Source: Pseudomonas bharatica CSV86
Lineage (GTDB): Bacteria > Pseudomonadota > Gammaproteobacteria > Pseudomonadales > Pseudomonadaceae
NCBI RefSeq assembly: GCF_000319305.2
Contig: NZ_AMWJ02000002.1
Coordinates: 868,001 to 932,000 of the forward strand
Reading direction: 5' to 3'
DNA length: 64,000 bases
Shown piece by piece: positions 25,562-34,134 of the stretch. The notes beneath the pieces are model-generated. The model was given only the letters and a program-made list of their open reading frames with translations, had not been told where the DNA came from and did not search any database. Position 1 is the first letter of the stretch. Each line of letters begins with the position of its first letter. A program made the position numbers and the translations under genes.

Positions 25562-26397
25562 GTGATTCCAATCCTTTTCCGGCCCTGATCGAGTACTTCG
25601 CCGCCAAGCGCGCGATGTTGCAGCAGGACAGCCAGGTGCTGACCAGCATCGCCCTGGGCTCGTCCCATGGCGACTTTGCCTTCGATCCGCGCTACAGCCC
25701 GGGTTCGTTCAACCTGTGCAGCCGCTCCCAGGATTTCCGTCATGCCCTGGCGCTCTACCAGCACGCCGTGAACCAGGCGCCGCGACTGGATACGGTGATC
25801 GTGTTCTATTCGCTGTTCTCGCCTGGCAACCTGCTGGAGCAATCGCCCAGCGAGAAGATTCTGGCACCGCTGATGAACGAGATTTTCCAGTTGGGGCTGA
25901 GCTACGAGGATCCGCTGCTGATACAGATCGCCAGCCAGTTGCAGGGCCGCCTGGCAGCACCGGGCGATACCCTCGGCGGCGTCGCCGGCTTCCTGCCGGA
26001 CCAGCAGAAGGCCTTCATGCCGGCCAGCCAGGGCGCAGCGCAGCGGGTCGCCGACCACATGCGCCTGAATGCCCGCGAAGACGGCAACCAGTACCTGGCG
26101 CAACTGCTGCTGTTGGCCGCCGAGCTGCGGCACAGGGTCATCGTGGTCATCCCGCCGATGCACGAGGCGTACCGCGCCGCTGCCGGTCACGACAGCGCCT
26201 TCCTGTTCCGCGGAGTCTTCGAACTCCAGCAGTTGCTCGGCACCCTCGCCCCCGGCCTGGACATGCAGATTATCGATCTCTATGCCGATCCCGCCTTCCA
26301 TACCGGCCACTTCGGCGATTTCGACCATCTGCTGCCGCAAGGCGAAGGAGCGATGCTGCTATCGCGCCGGATAGGCCAGGCCCTCGGAGCGTCGTGA
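25558..26397 (+). CDS. SGNH-hydrolase-like protein
   Basis: A 279-residue protein. IALGSSHGDFAFDP near residue 22 resembles block I of SGNH hydrolases with Ser as nucleophile, and the end FDHLLPQGEGAMLLSRRI resembles block V (Asp-x-x-His style) with the catalytic Asp and His. No signal peptide. It could remove or transfer an O-acyl group on the glycan made by the cassette. Coupled to the PhyH gene at 24713. The family match is by motif only and is less certain than the neighbours. Confidence 0.65.
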   Translation: MSDSNPFPALIEYFAAKRAMLQQDSQVLTSIALGSSHGDFAFDPRYSPGSFNLCSRSQDFRHALALYQHAVNQAPRLDTVIVFYSLFSPGNLLEQSPSEKILAPLMNEIFQLGLSYEDPLLIQIASQLQGRLAAPGDTLGGVAGFLPDQQKAFMPASQGAAQRVADHMRLNAREDGNQYLAQLLLLAAELRHRVIVVIPPMHEAYRAAAGHDSAFLFRGVFELQQLLGTLAPGLDMQIIDLYADPAFHTGHFGDFDHLLPQGEGAMLLSRRIGQALGAS

Positions 26398-26455
26398 TCG
26401 AAGTTTCGAGCGCCTGCGCCAGGCCGGCGCGCAAAGCCATATGATTTCGGCCGGG

Positions 26456-27658
26456 TCAGCGTTTCCATGGGAGTTGACCGCTCAGCACGGCATGGGCCAG
26501 CAATCCGATCACCAATCCCCAGAACGCCCCACCAATCCCGAACAGCGTGATATTCGCCGCTGCGGCAAGAAAGGTGATCAACGCCGCTTCCCGTGACTTC
26601 GCGTCGGCCATGGCGCTCGACAGGCTGCTGCCAATGGTGCCCAGCAAGGCCAGCCCGGCCAGGGTCGTGATGAAAGGTGCCGGAAAGGCCATGAACAGCG
26701 CTGCCAACGTCACCCCGAACACGCCGACCAGGATGTAGCAGACGCCGGCAGCGACACCGGCGATCCAGCGCTTGCCCGGGTCCTCGTGAGCTTCCTTGCC
26801 GGTGCAGATGGCGGCGGTGATCGCCGCGATATTGAAGGCGTGGGAGCCGAACGGTGCCATCAGCAACGAGCCCAGGCCGGTTACGGTAACGATGGGGTTG
26901 GCGCTGGTGGCGAAACCGTCGTTGCGCAATACCAGCATGCCGGGCATGTACTGGCCGGTGAGGGTAATCAGGAACAACGGCAGCGCAACACTGAGCGCGG
27001 CATTCAGGCTGAAGGCCGGAGCGGTGAACACCGGAGCGGCGAATTGCAGTTGCAGGCCTGCCAGTTCGACTTGCCGCATCGCAAGCAGATAAGCCAGGCC
27101 GAGAAGCAGGATACCGACCACCGCGTATCGCGCGCTGAAGCGCTTGAACAGTACATAGGCGCAGATCAGCAACCCGGCCAATGCGGGATCCAGCGAGAGG
27201 CTGGCGAAGGCACCGATCCCGAACTGCAGGAGGATGCCTGCCAGCAGACCGGCAGCCAGCCCCGCAGGGATAAGACGGATCAGCTTTTCGAAGCAGCCCG
27301 TGACCCCGAGGAGGACGAAGGCCATCGCAGACAACAGATAGGCACCGATCGCCTCGGCATGGGTGACGGTGGGCAGCGCGGTAACCAGGAACGCCGCCGC
27401 CGGTGTGGACCAGGCGGTGATGATTGGCGCGCGGCTGAACCACGACAGCAGCAATCCGCTGATGCCCACCCCGATCGATACGGCCCAGACCCATGAAGCG
27501 GTCAGCTCGGAGCTGAGCCCGGCCATCCGGGCCGCCTGGAACACCAGGATAAAGGTACCGCCATAGTTGACGATGACCGACACCACGCCGGCGACCACTG
27601 GATGAATCAGGTCCGCGGGGCGCACGGCGGACGAAGGGGTTTCAGCGGAAATGCTCAA
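26456..27658 (-). CDS. benE: BenE-family benzoate/H+ symporter
   Basis: A 400-residue inner-membrane carrier with about 12 hydrophobic segments. The start chosen is TTG at 27658 with GGAGG 6 bases upstream; longer versions start inside the regulatory gap. VVAGVVSVIVNYGGTFILVFQAA at the start and AITAAICTGKEAHEDPGKRW near residue 300 are family signatures. BenE is linked to benzoate uptake in Acinetobacter and Pseudomonas. Here it is not beside ben genes but opposite a MocR-type regulator, so another substrate is possible. Confidence 0.86.
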   Translation of the reverse strand: MSISAETPSSAVRPADLIHPVVAGVVSVIVNYGGTFILVFQAARMAGLSSELTASWVWAVSIGVGISGLLLSWFSRAPIITAWSTPAAAFLVTALPTVTHAEAIGAYLLSAMAFVLLGVTGCFEKLIRLIPAGLAAGLLAGILLQFGIGAFASLSLDPALAGLLICAYVLFKRFSARYAVVGILLLGLAYLLAMRQVELAGLQLQFAAPVFTAPAFSLNAALSVALPLFLITLTGQYMPGMLVLRNDGFATSANPIVTVTGLGSLLMAPFGSHAFNIAAITAAICTGKEAHEDPGKRWIAGVAAGVCYILVGVFGVTLAALFMAFPAPFITTLAGLALLGTIGSSLSSAMADAKSREAALITFLAAAANITLFGIGGAFWGLVIGLLAHAVLSGQLPWKR

Positions 27659-27750
27659 GGCAGCCTCCGGAACAGGGTTGAAGGAAGCCACGTTTATAGC
27701 CGTAGAATGGCGGGTGACTTCCCGCCAATTCATGGATATCGAGCAGACCA

Positions 27751-29228
27751 ATGTTCAAGAACGCCCAACTGGAATCGGTAAAGGCCTGGCTCAACGACCC
27801 GGCCAATGGCGCGCTGCCCCTGCATGTTCGTATCCAGCGCGGGATTCGCCAGTTGATCCTCGATGGGGCATTGGGGGTGAACAAGCCCTTGCCGGCCACC
27901 CGTCCGTTGGCGCTGTCGCTGGGTGTGTCGCGGGATACGGTGGAATCCGCGTACAGCCAACTGCATGCGGAAGGCTTCATCGAGCGCCGGGTTGGCAGCG
28001 GCAGTTTCGTTTCCGAACGCACCAGGCAACTACCACCACGAAAACGACAGCGTTCCGGGGCGAGCGTTGCACAGGCCGAGTTGAGCCAGCGCGGCGCCGC
28101 CATCTTTCGCGAAGGTGGCGTGCAAAACTTCCAATATCCCCACCCTTTCGCACCCGGTCTCGCAGAGACACGCAATTTCCCGTTACCGATCTGGGATCGG
28201 CTCGAGCGCCAGGTCATCAAGGAACATGGCACCCGCGCCCTGCTGCACAGTGCTCCCCAGGGCATGGAGGTGCTGCGCAGCAGCATCGCCGACTACCTCA
28301 ACCTTGAGCGCGGGGCACGGGCCAGCACAGATCGGGTGTTGATCCTGACCAGTTCCCAGCAGGCCCTGAGCCTGTGCTCGACCGTGCTGATGGATAGCGG
28401 CGAGCGCGTGCTGGTGGAAGACCCCATGTACCACGGCGCGAAAAAAGCCATCGGTGCGGCCGGCCTGGAATGCATACCGGTGCCGGTCGACGGCGACGGC
28501 ATGCAGGTCCCGGCCATGGCCGCGTTGGCCGGCGATGCACGGGCGCTGTTCCTTACCCCGTCCCACCAGTTTCCCACCGGTACCACCCTGTCCCTCGACC
28601 GCCGCCTGGCCGCCATCGAGTGGGCCGCCAGCAACGGGCGTGGATCATCGAGGACGACTATGACAGCGAGTTCCACTATGAAGGCCGCCCCACCACCTGC
28701 GTCCAGGGGCTGGATGCCCACGACCGGACCCTCTACATCGGCACCTTCACCAAATCCATGTTTCCCGGCCTGCGGATCGGCTACATGGTTCTGCCGCCGC
28801 AACTGGTCGGCCCGATGACTGCGGCGCGGACGCTGCAGGACGGCCATAACCCCTCGATTTCGCAGCTGACCCTGGCGCGCTTTATCGAAGGCGGGCATCT
28901 CGGTGCCCATGTCAGGACCATGCGCGCCCTCTACAAGGCTCGCCGGGACATCCTCGCGGAGCTGGTGGAGCGGCATCTGGCCGATTTCCTCGCTCCACGG
29001 GTGCCTGATGGAGGCATGCAGATGCCCTGCCTCTTTACCCGCCCCATGGACGAGCGCGCGGTGGTCGCTGCTGCCAGAACGGTGGATGTGGACCTGCTGG
29101 GGATGGGCAGCCTGTATGCGCGGCCACGCAACGACACGGGATTCCTGATGGGCTTCGCCGCACATACGCCAGCGGAACTGACGGCTGCGGTGGGTCGGCT
29201 GAAGAAGGTGCTGGAAAAAATGGTCTGA
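27751..29228 (+). pseudogene. MocR/PdxR-type GntR regulator, frameshifted
   Basis: A winged-helix GntR domain (residues about 15-90, with DTVESAYSQLHAEGFIERR) is fused to an aminotransferase-like domain, about 490 residues in all when both frames are joined. The first frame reads to EWAASNG, and a different frame carries on with AWIIEDDYDSEFHYEG to the stop at 29228. The break is in AACGGGCGTGG at 28636-28639; one more G would restore the frame. The PLP lysine (TFTKSMFPGLRIGY) lies after the break, so the 355-residue product of the first frame would lack it. Divergent from benE, its likely target. Confidence 0.85.
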
Positions 29229-29329
29229 CTGCCTATCTGCAATTGGCAGGCTACCCCAGGCCATTTCAGGACTATAAAACGCAACCGGGCAACACGCCCG
29301 TTTCGATCAGTCCGGATAGGAGTCTTCCC

Positions 29330-29794
29330 ATGGCCGCAGTACAACAGTCGATAGCAATTCGTCCCCTGGCACAGGGCGACCTCGAGCAGTGGAGCGATTA
29401 CTGGCGCAACTACCAGACCTTCTACAAGGTAGACTTGGGCGCAGAGATCACCCGGCTCACCTGGGAGCGCTTCTTCGACCCCAGCGAACCGGTGCATTGC
29501 GCCGTCGCCGCGGATGGCGAAGGCATCCATGGCTTCGTCACCTACGTATTCCACCGTTCCACCTGGGGCAGAAACGATTTCTGCTACCTCGAAGACCTCT
29601 ACGTAAGTCCGGAAGTACGCGGGCAGATGATCGGCAAGCGCTTGATCGAATACGTGCAGGGACAGGCGCGGGAGAAAGCGTGCGACCGGCTGTACTGGCA
29701 TACCCAGGAAAGCAATCGCACGGCGCAGCGCCTGTATGACTGGATCGCCGAAAGGCCGGGAGTGATCGAGTATCGGATGGGGCTCGACGACTGA
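29330..29794 (+). CDS. GNAT family N-acetyltransferase
   Basis: A 154-residue protein from the ATG at 29330, which follows GGATAGGAGTCTTCCC. The acetyl-CoA loop is DLYVSPEVRGQMIGKRLIEYV (Arg/Gln-x-x-Gly-x-Gly/Ala type, here RGQMIG), with YWHTQESNRTAQRLYD as the C-terminal helix that is common to the family. The substrate is unknown. It is separate from the broken regulator upstream by about 100 bases and convergent with the FAD enzyme. Confidence 0.85.
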   Translation: MAAVQQSIAIRPLAQGDLEQWSDYWRNYQTFYKVDLGAEITRLTWERFFDPSEPVHCAVAADGEGIHGFVTYVFHRSTWGRNDFCYLEDLYVSPEVRGQMIGKRLIEYVQGQAREKACDRLYWHTQESNRTAQRLYDWIAERPGVIEYRMGLDD

Positions 29795-29823
29795 GTGATT
29801 CGTTACGCCTGAGGCGTGGAATT

Positions 29824-29868
29824 CCTGTGGAGTCCGTCCAGCACTACAGTGCGGGCGTGCTCCACAGG
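29824..29868. terminator. Inverted repeat between convergent genes
   Basis: CCTGTGGAG at 29824-29832 pairs with CTCCACAGG at 29860-29868; inside the loop GCACT and AGTGC make a second small hairpin. It resembles a worn-down REP element or a bidirectional terminator. No strong T-run. Confidence 0.4.
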
Positions 29869-29898
29869 GGCCGGGAGGTTGAGGGCACTCACGTTCCA

Positions 29899-31131
29899 TC
29901 AGGCCTGGTGCAACTCCTGCATCATCAACGACATTTTCTCCGCGTCGGCCAGGTAGTCCCGGCGGATCATCCTGTCGAGAAAACCCGTGTGGTCGAACAC
30001 CAGGTCGCGCAGTTTGGCCAACGGATAAGGCAGCCGGTGAAAGACATGACCCAGTTTCCTGGCCAGTTCTACATGGTGGTTAACGTAGGCGACACGCTGC
30101 GCTTCGAACTGGCGCAAGCTCGCACTGATCTGTCCGGCATCGACAAGGTCCGCTCCCGCCAGCGCCTTGCCAAGGAAATAGCCATCCTCGATGGCCATGC
30201 CCATACCGTAGGCGGCGTAGGGTGAAACCGGATGCACCGCATCGCCCAGGCAGACCACCCGGCCTTCGCTCCAGCGCTGTAGCGAGGGGCGATTGTAGAT
30301 ATCCCACTTGAAGATGCGGTTTTCCACATCGGTGGACCTGAGCAAGCGAGGCAGCGGATCCGGGAAGTCGCGCAGGATCCTGCCCAGGTGGCCGGCAACG
30401 TCGGACGGCGCCGGGGCGTTTTCCCGGCAGGGCTCCACGACCCACCACTCGTAGCCCGGCTTGCCGTCGTGGAGCATGGGAAAGAAACTGGCCTGGTATT
30501 TGTGAGAATGGATGATCCTCCCGGTCTGTGGCGCAATACCTTCGACAGGATCGCACCAGGCCAGCCAGACGCGCAGGCCCACGTGGAACAGTTGCGGATC
30601 GCCGAATAGTTGCCGCGACACACCCGAACGGACGCCATCGGCACCGACCAGGATATCGGCATCGATAGCCTTGCCATCCTTGAAGTTCACCGTCACGCCA
30701 TCGGCCCTTTGCGTGTACTGGTCGAACTCCGAGTCCGGCACCAGCATCCCGTCGGGCATGAGCTCCAACATCCGGGCAAAGGCATTGGATCGCAGCATCC
30801 CGTAATGCCAGCCGTTGATTCCGAAGGATTCTTCCACCGAGCGATTGAACGGCAGGCGCGACCGCAAGCGATTCCTGTTATTGCGAAATTCGGTGACGGT
30901 AAACGAGCCGAAGTTGTTCAGATCGACACCATAATGGCGCAACACCGCCAGCACAGGCACGCTCAGCAGCACGGCACCTCCCAGCGGCTTCGGCGCTGGC
31001 TGCCTTTCATAGACCCGTACATCGAAGCCCTGACGATGCAAGGCCAGGGCGGCAGAAATACCCCCCGGCCCAGCGCCGATCACGGCGACACGTTTCCCCG
31101 CACGCCATTGCAAGTTCGAGTCATTGCGCAT
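29899..31131 (-). CDS. FAD-dependent aromatic monooxygenase
   Basis: A 410-residue class A flavoprotein hydroxylase. The N-terminal VIGAGPGGISAALALHR binds ADP of FAD, DILVGADGVRS is the DG motif, and LGDAVHPVSPYAAYGMGMAIED is the GD motif. Such enzymes hydroxylate phenolic or N-heterocyclic acids with NAD(P)H and oxygen; the substrate cannot be fixed from sequence. The AraC gene 110 bases away is divergent and is the probable regulator. Confidence 0.88.
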   Translation of the reverse strand: MRNDSNLQWRAGKRVAVIGAGPGGISAALALHRQGFDVRVYERQPAPKPLGGAVLLSVPVLAVLRHYGVDLNNFGSFTVTEFRNNRNRLRSRLPFNRSVEESFGINGWHYGMLRSNAFARMLELMPDGMLVPDSEFDQYTQRADGVTVNFKDGKAIDADILVGADGVRSGVSRQLFGDPQLFHVGLRVWLAWCDPVEGIAPQTGRIIHSHKYQASFFPMLHDGKPGYEWWVVEPCRENAPAPSDVAGHLGRILRDFPDPLPRLLRSTDVENRIFKWDIYNRPSLQRWSEGRVVCLGDAVHPVSPYAAYGMGMAIEDGYFLGKALAGADLVDAGQISASLRQFEAQRVAYVNHHVELARKLGHVFHRLPYPLAKLRDLVFDHTGFLDRMIRRDYLADAEKMSLMMQELHQA

Positions 31132-31241
31132 ATCCAGCTACTCCCGTTGTTATTGTCGGGATAGTCTGATGGCCTGCAGCTGGACAAAAAACGCGTAAAT
31201 CTCTAAATAACCGGATAAATCCTCTTGATTGCGTATCGCCC

Positions 31242-32186
31242 ATGGACTTATTGAGCCACTTCCTGTCGATGCTCAGGATCGAATCGACCAGCCTCTCCAG
31301 TTGGCACCTCAGGGCTCCATGGGGTGTACAGGTCCGCGACTACCAGCCGGGCTTCTGCTTCATCGTCACCGAAGGCAGCTTCGTGGTGGAAACCGCCGAC
31401 GGCCAGCGCCTGCATCTCGCCCAGGGGGACACACTGCTGGCTGCCAAAGGCGCCGAGTGTCGCCTGCTGTCGAAACCGGGGGTTGCCACGACAGATCTTC
31501 ACCAACTGAGGTGGAGTGAATCGCGCTCACCCAGGCTCGACCGCAGCCTGCAGCCCGGGTCGGCGATTTCCGTCGTCCATGGCGGCGACGGCGAGTTGTG
31601 TCGTCTGCTCGGATTGGCCTTCAGCATCCAGGGCGGACAGGGCGCATTCATCCTGTCGGCACTGCCGGAGTTCATCGTCCTGCGCGATAACGACGCCAGC
31701 ATTCTCAACCTGACCCGCCCGGCTATCGAGACCTTGCTGGTCGACGACAAGCCAGGCTATTACGCAGTCGCCAGGCATATGGCGGAATTGATCATCGTCG
31801 GCCTTTTGCGCCACTTCATCCTCACCGACTCCGGTTTCTCGCCAGGCTGGATGAAGGGCTTGCAGGACCCATACATCTGCAAGGCCATGCTGGCGATACA
31901 CGAAAAGCCGGATCATAAGTGGAACGTTCAGCAACTGGCGGCAACCGCCAATCTATCGCGCTCGTCATTCGCCGCACGTTTCAGGCGGCTCGTTGGCCAG
32001 TCACCGATCGACTATCTGAATGCATGGCGCATTACCGTCGCAGCCGAGCTGTTGCGCGACAGCAAGGACTCGATAGGGCAAATCGCCGCGACGGTGGGGT
32101 ATCAATCGGATCGCGTGTTTCGCCAGGCATTCCATGAGCGCATGGGCACGTCGCCCAGGCATTATCGTAATGAGCAGAAGGCTTGA
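31242..32186 (+). CDS. AraC family transcriptional regulator (cupin type)
   Basis: A 314-residue protein. The N-terminal cupin_6-like sensor domain occupies about 1-190 (YQPGFCFIVTEGSFVVETADG, LAQGDTLLAAKGAEC). The C-terminal HTH_18 pair is clear: WNVQQLAATANLSRSSFAARF and then IGQIAATVGYQSDRVFRQAFHERMGTSPRHYR. It should bind an effector and control the divergent FAD monooxygenase. No clear ribosome site is visible before the chosen ATG, so the exact start could differ. Confidence 0.87.
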   Translation: MDLLSHFLSMLRIESTSLSSWHLRAPWGVQVRDYQPGFCFIVTEGSFVVETADGQRLHLAQGDTLLAAKGAECRLLSKPGVATTDLHQLRWSESRSPRLDRSLQPGSAISVVHGGDGELCRLLGLAFSIQGGQGAFILSALPEFIVLRDNDASILNLTRPAIETLLVDDKPGYYAVARHMAELIIVGLLRHFILTDSGFSPGWMKGLQDPYICKAMLAIHEKPDHKWNVQQLAATANLSRSSFAARFRRLVGQSPIDYLNAWRITVAAELLRDSKDSIGQIAATVGYQSDRVFRQAFHERMGTSPRHYRNEQKA

Positions 32187-32410
32187 GTGTTCTTTCGACA
32201 GGCATGGCGGATACGACTGCAAGTCGCTCAGTTCCTGCTTGAACGGGTCAAACCGAGGTAGCTGAAAAGGGGAATCCGTGAAGGTTTGCGCAGTCCGACC
32301 TTAGCTCGACAGTCGGCTCACCTTACGCCATGGTCAGCATGTCCTCTATGTCACGACTGGACAGGGCATTCCACCGGTATTGCCACGCGCGCATGACCAG
32401 ACAAAACGAC

Positions 32411-32444
32411 AAAGCCCCTGAAACTTCACAGTTTCAGGGGCTTT
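32411..32444 (-). terminator. Intrinsic terminator of tRNA-Ser
   Basis: AAAGCCCCTGAAAC and GTTTCAGGGGCTTT form a perfect 14-bp stem with the 6-base loop TTCACA. On the minus strand it is followed by TTTGTCGTTTTGTC. It lies 9 bases past the tRNA 3' end. Confidence 0.85.
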
Positions 32445-32452
32445 GACATGTA

Positions 32453-32542
32453 TGGCGGAGAGATAGGGATTTGAACCCTAGGTACCCGCGAAGGTACAAC
32501 GGATTTCGAATCCGTCCCGTTCGGCCACTCCGGCATCTCTCC
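32453..32542 (-). tRNA. tRNA-Ser(CGA)
   Basis: A 90-base class II tRNA including a genomic CCA. The acceptor stem GGAGAGA pairs with TCTCTCC. The anticodon arm is ACGGA-TTCGAAA-TCCGT with anticodon CGA, reading the serine codon UCG. A long variable arm (TGTACCTTCGCGGGTACC) and the T loop GGGTTCAAATCCC complete it. The long variable arm is the serine identity element. Confidence 0.97.
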
Positions 32543-32552
32543 AGTGGCGCGC

Positions 32553-32561
32553 ATCATACCA
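32553..32561 (-). promoter_or_regulatory. Extended -10 promoter of tRNA-Ser
   Basis: On the minus strand TGGTATGAT lies 11 bases before the tRNA 5' end, a good sigma70 extended -10 (TGnTATGAT). No strong -35 is visible 17 bases further up. A GC-rich stretch GCGCGCC follows at the start site, as in stringent-controlled tRNA promoters. Confidence 0.55.
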
Positions 32562-32572
32562 GCACTTTCTGC

Positions 32573-32587
32573 AAAGGCGAAGCCTTT
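32573..32587 (-). terminator. Small hairpin after purC
   Basis: AAAGGC and GCCTTT form a 6-bp stem with a 3-base loop, 49 bases past the purC stop. No T-run follows on the minus strand, so termination would be weak. Confidence 0.3.
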
Positions 32588-32635
32588 TGATGAAAAAAAT
32601 CGCGTGCTTTCAGATGCTTGCGCGAACGTGCCGGA

Positions 32636-33346
32636 TTACAGCGGCACGCCCAGGCGCTTGGCGACTTCTTCGTAGGCTTCGATGACATCACCGAGGCCCT
32701 GGCGGAAGCGGTCCTTGTCCATCTTCTTGCGGGTTTCCTTGTCCCACAGGCGGCAGCCGTCCGGGCTGAACTCGTCGCCGAGGACGATTTCGCCGTGGAA
32801 CACGCCGAACTCCAGCTTGAAGTCGACCAGCAGCAGGCCGGCGTCGTCGAACAGCTTGGTCAGCACTTCGTTGACCTTCAGCGACAGCGCTTTCATCTTC
32901 GCCAGTTGCTCGGCAGTACCCCAGCCGAACGCCACGACGTGGGATTCGTTGATGAACGGATCGCCCTTTTCGTCGTTCTTCAGGAACAGCTCGAAGGTCG
33001 AGGGCTCCAGCTTGATGCCTTCCTCGACGCCAAGGCGCTTGACCAGGCTACCGGCGGCGTAGTTGCGCACCACGCATTCGACCGGGATCATGTCGAGCTT
33101 CTTGACCAGGCATTCGTTGTCGCCCAGCAGCTTGTCGAACTGGGTAGGGATGCCGGCTTCTTCCAGTTTCTGCATGATGAAGGCGTTGAACTTGTTGTTC
33201 ACCATGCCCTTGCGGTCGAGCTGTTCGATACGCTTGCCGTCGAAGGCCGAGGTGTCGTTACGGAACAGCAGGATCAAACGGTCGGCGTCGTCGGTCTTGT
33301 AAACCGACTTGGCTTTGCCGCGGTAGAGTTCTTCACGTTTTTCCAT
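32636..33346 (-). CDS. purC: SAICAR synthetase
   Basis: Phosphoribosylaminoimidazole-succinocarboxamide synthase, the ATP-dependent step joining aspartate to CAIR in purine synthesis. The 236-residue protein starts MEKREELYRGKAKSVYKTDD, and VECVVRNYAAGSLVKRLG and LVDFKLEFGVFHGEIVLGDEFSPD are the two PROSITE-type signatures. Length matches the short bacterial PurC. Last gene of a minus-strand run dapA-bamC-MBL-purC, an arrangement standard in Pseudomonas. Confidence 0.96.
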   Translation of the reverse strand: MEKREELYRGKAKSVYKTDDADRLILLFRNDTSAFDGKRIEQLDRKGMVNNKFNAFIMQKLEEAGIPTQFDKLLGDNECLVKKLDMIPVECVVRNYAAGSLVKRLGVEEGIKLEPSTFELFLKNDEKGDPFINESHVVAFGWGTAEQLAKMKALSLKVNEVLTKLFDDAGLLLVDFKLEFGVFHGEIVLGDEFSPDGCRLWDKETRKKMDKDRFRQGLGDVIEAYEEVAKRLGVPL

Positions 33347-33375
33347 GATGGGCTCCGCTTGCTAAATGAGAGGGG

Positions 33376-34134
33376 CTAGACGATTTCGCGCCAGTCGAGC
33401 CCACAATCCTGGTTGGCCACTTGCAGCCAGTCCGGGTCGCACCCGAGGGTATCGACGAAACATTGCCGGGCCAGCTGTGGCAGGTTGTTCTTGCTGCTGA
33501 GATGGGCCAGCACCAGGTGCTGCAGATTCTCCCATCCCAACTCCGCCACCAGGTTCGCGGCCTGGTGGTTGTTCAAATGTCCGTAGTCGCCACCCACCCG
33601 CTGCTTGAGAAACATCGGGTAATGCCCGCGGGCCAGCAGGTCGCGACAATGGTTGGATTCGATCATCAGGGCATCCAGGCCCCGGTAATGCTCCAGCAGC
33701 ACAGAGTCGTAGCAGCCCAGGTCGGTCAGCACGCCAAGGCGCCTGCGGCCGTCACTGAACACGTACTGCAAAGGCTCCAGCGCGTCATGGGTCACACCCA
33801 CCGCGCGGATGCTCAGGTCACCCACCACGAAGGTGTCGTTCGCCGCGAGCAGCCCGGTTGCCTCCAAGGGCTTGCGCAAGCCGCGCAAGGTGCCTCGACT
33901 CAGGTACACCGGAACATTGTAGCGCCGTGCCAGCAAGCCCACCCCATGCACGTGGTCGGCATGTTCATGGGTTACCAGCACGGCGCTCAGGCTGTCCGGG
34001 GCAACGCCGAGCCGCCCCAGGCGCCGCTCGGTTTCACGCAGGGAAAAGCCGCAATCGACCAGCACTCGCGTGTTGCCACTGCTGACCAGCGTGCCATTTC
34101 CCTGGCTGCCGCTTCCGAGAACCGCGAAGCGCAC
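33376..34134 (-). CDS. MBL-fold metallo-hydrolase, YycJ-like
   Basis: A 252-residue metallo-beta-lactamase-fold protein beginning MRFAVLGSGSQGNGTLVSSG. VTHEHADHVHGV is the HxHxDH zinc motif, and DHVHG is followed later by ESNHCRDLL and LVLAHLSSKNN with further ligands. YycJ/WalJ-type proteins have been tied to DNA repair or cell-wall upkeep; the Pseudomonas role is not proven. The start is a GTG directly after the bamC stop, so translation is coupled. Confidence 0.88.
   Translation of the reverse strand: MRFAVLGSGSQGNGTLVSSGNTRVLVDCGFSLRETERRLGRLGVAPDSLSAVLVTHEHADHVHGVGLLARRYNVPVYLSRGTLRGLRKPLEATGLLAANDTFVVGDLSIRAVGVTHDALEPLQYVFSDGRRRLGVLTDLGCYDSVLLEHYRGLDALMIESNHCRDLLARGHYPMFLKQRVGGDYGHLNNHQAANLVAELGWENLQHLVLAHLSSKNNLPQLARQCFVDTLGCDPDWLQVANQDCGLDWREIV

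Noticed and set aside
29824..29868. A further REP element
   Set aside because: Only the CCTGTGGAG/CTCCACAGG arms match; the TGGCTTGCCAGCG core is absent, so it is reported as an inverted repeat only.
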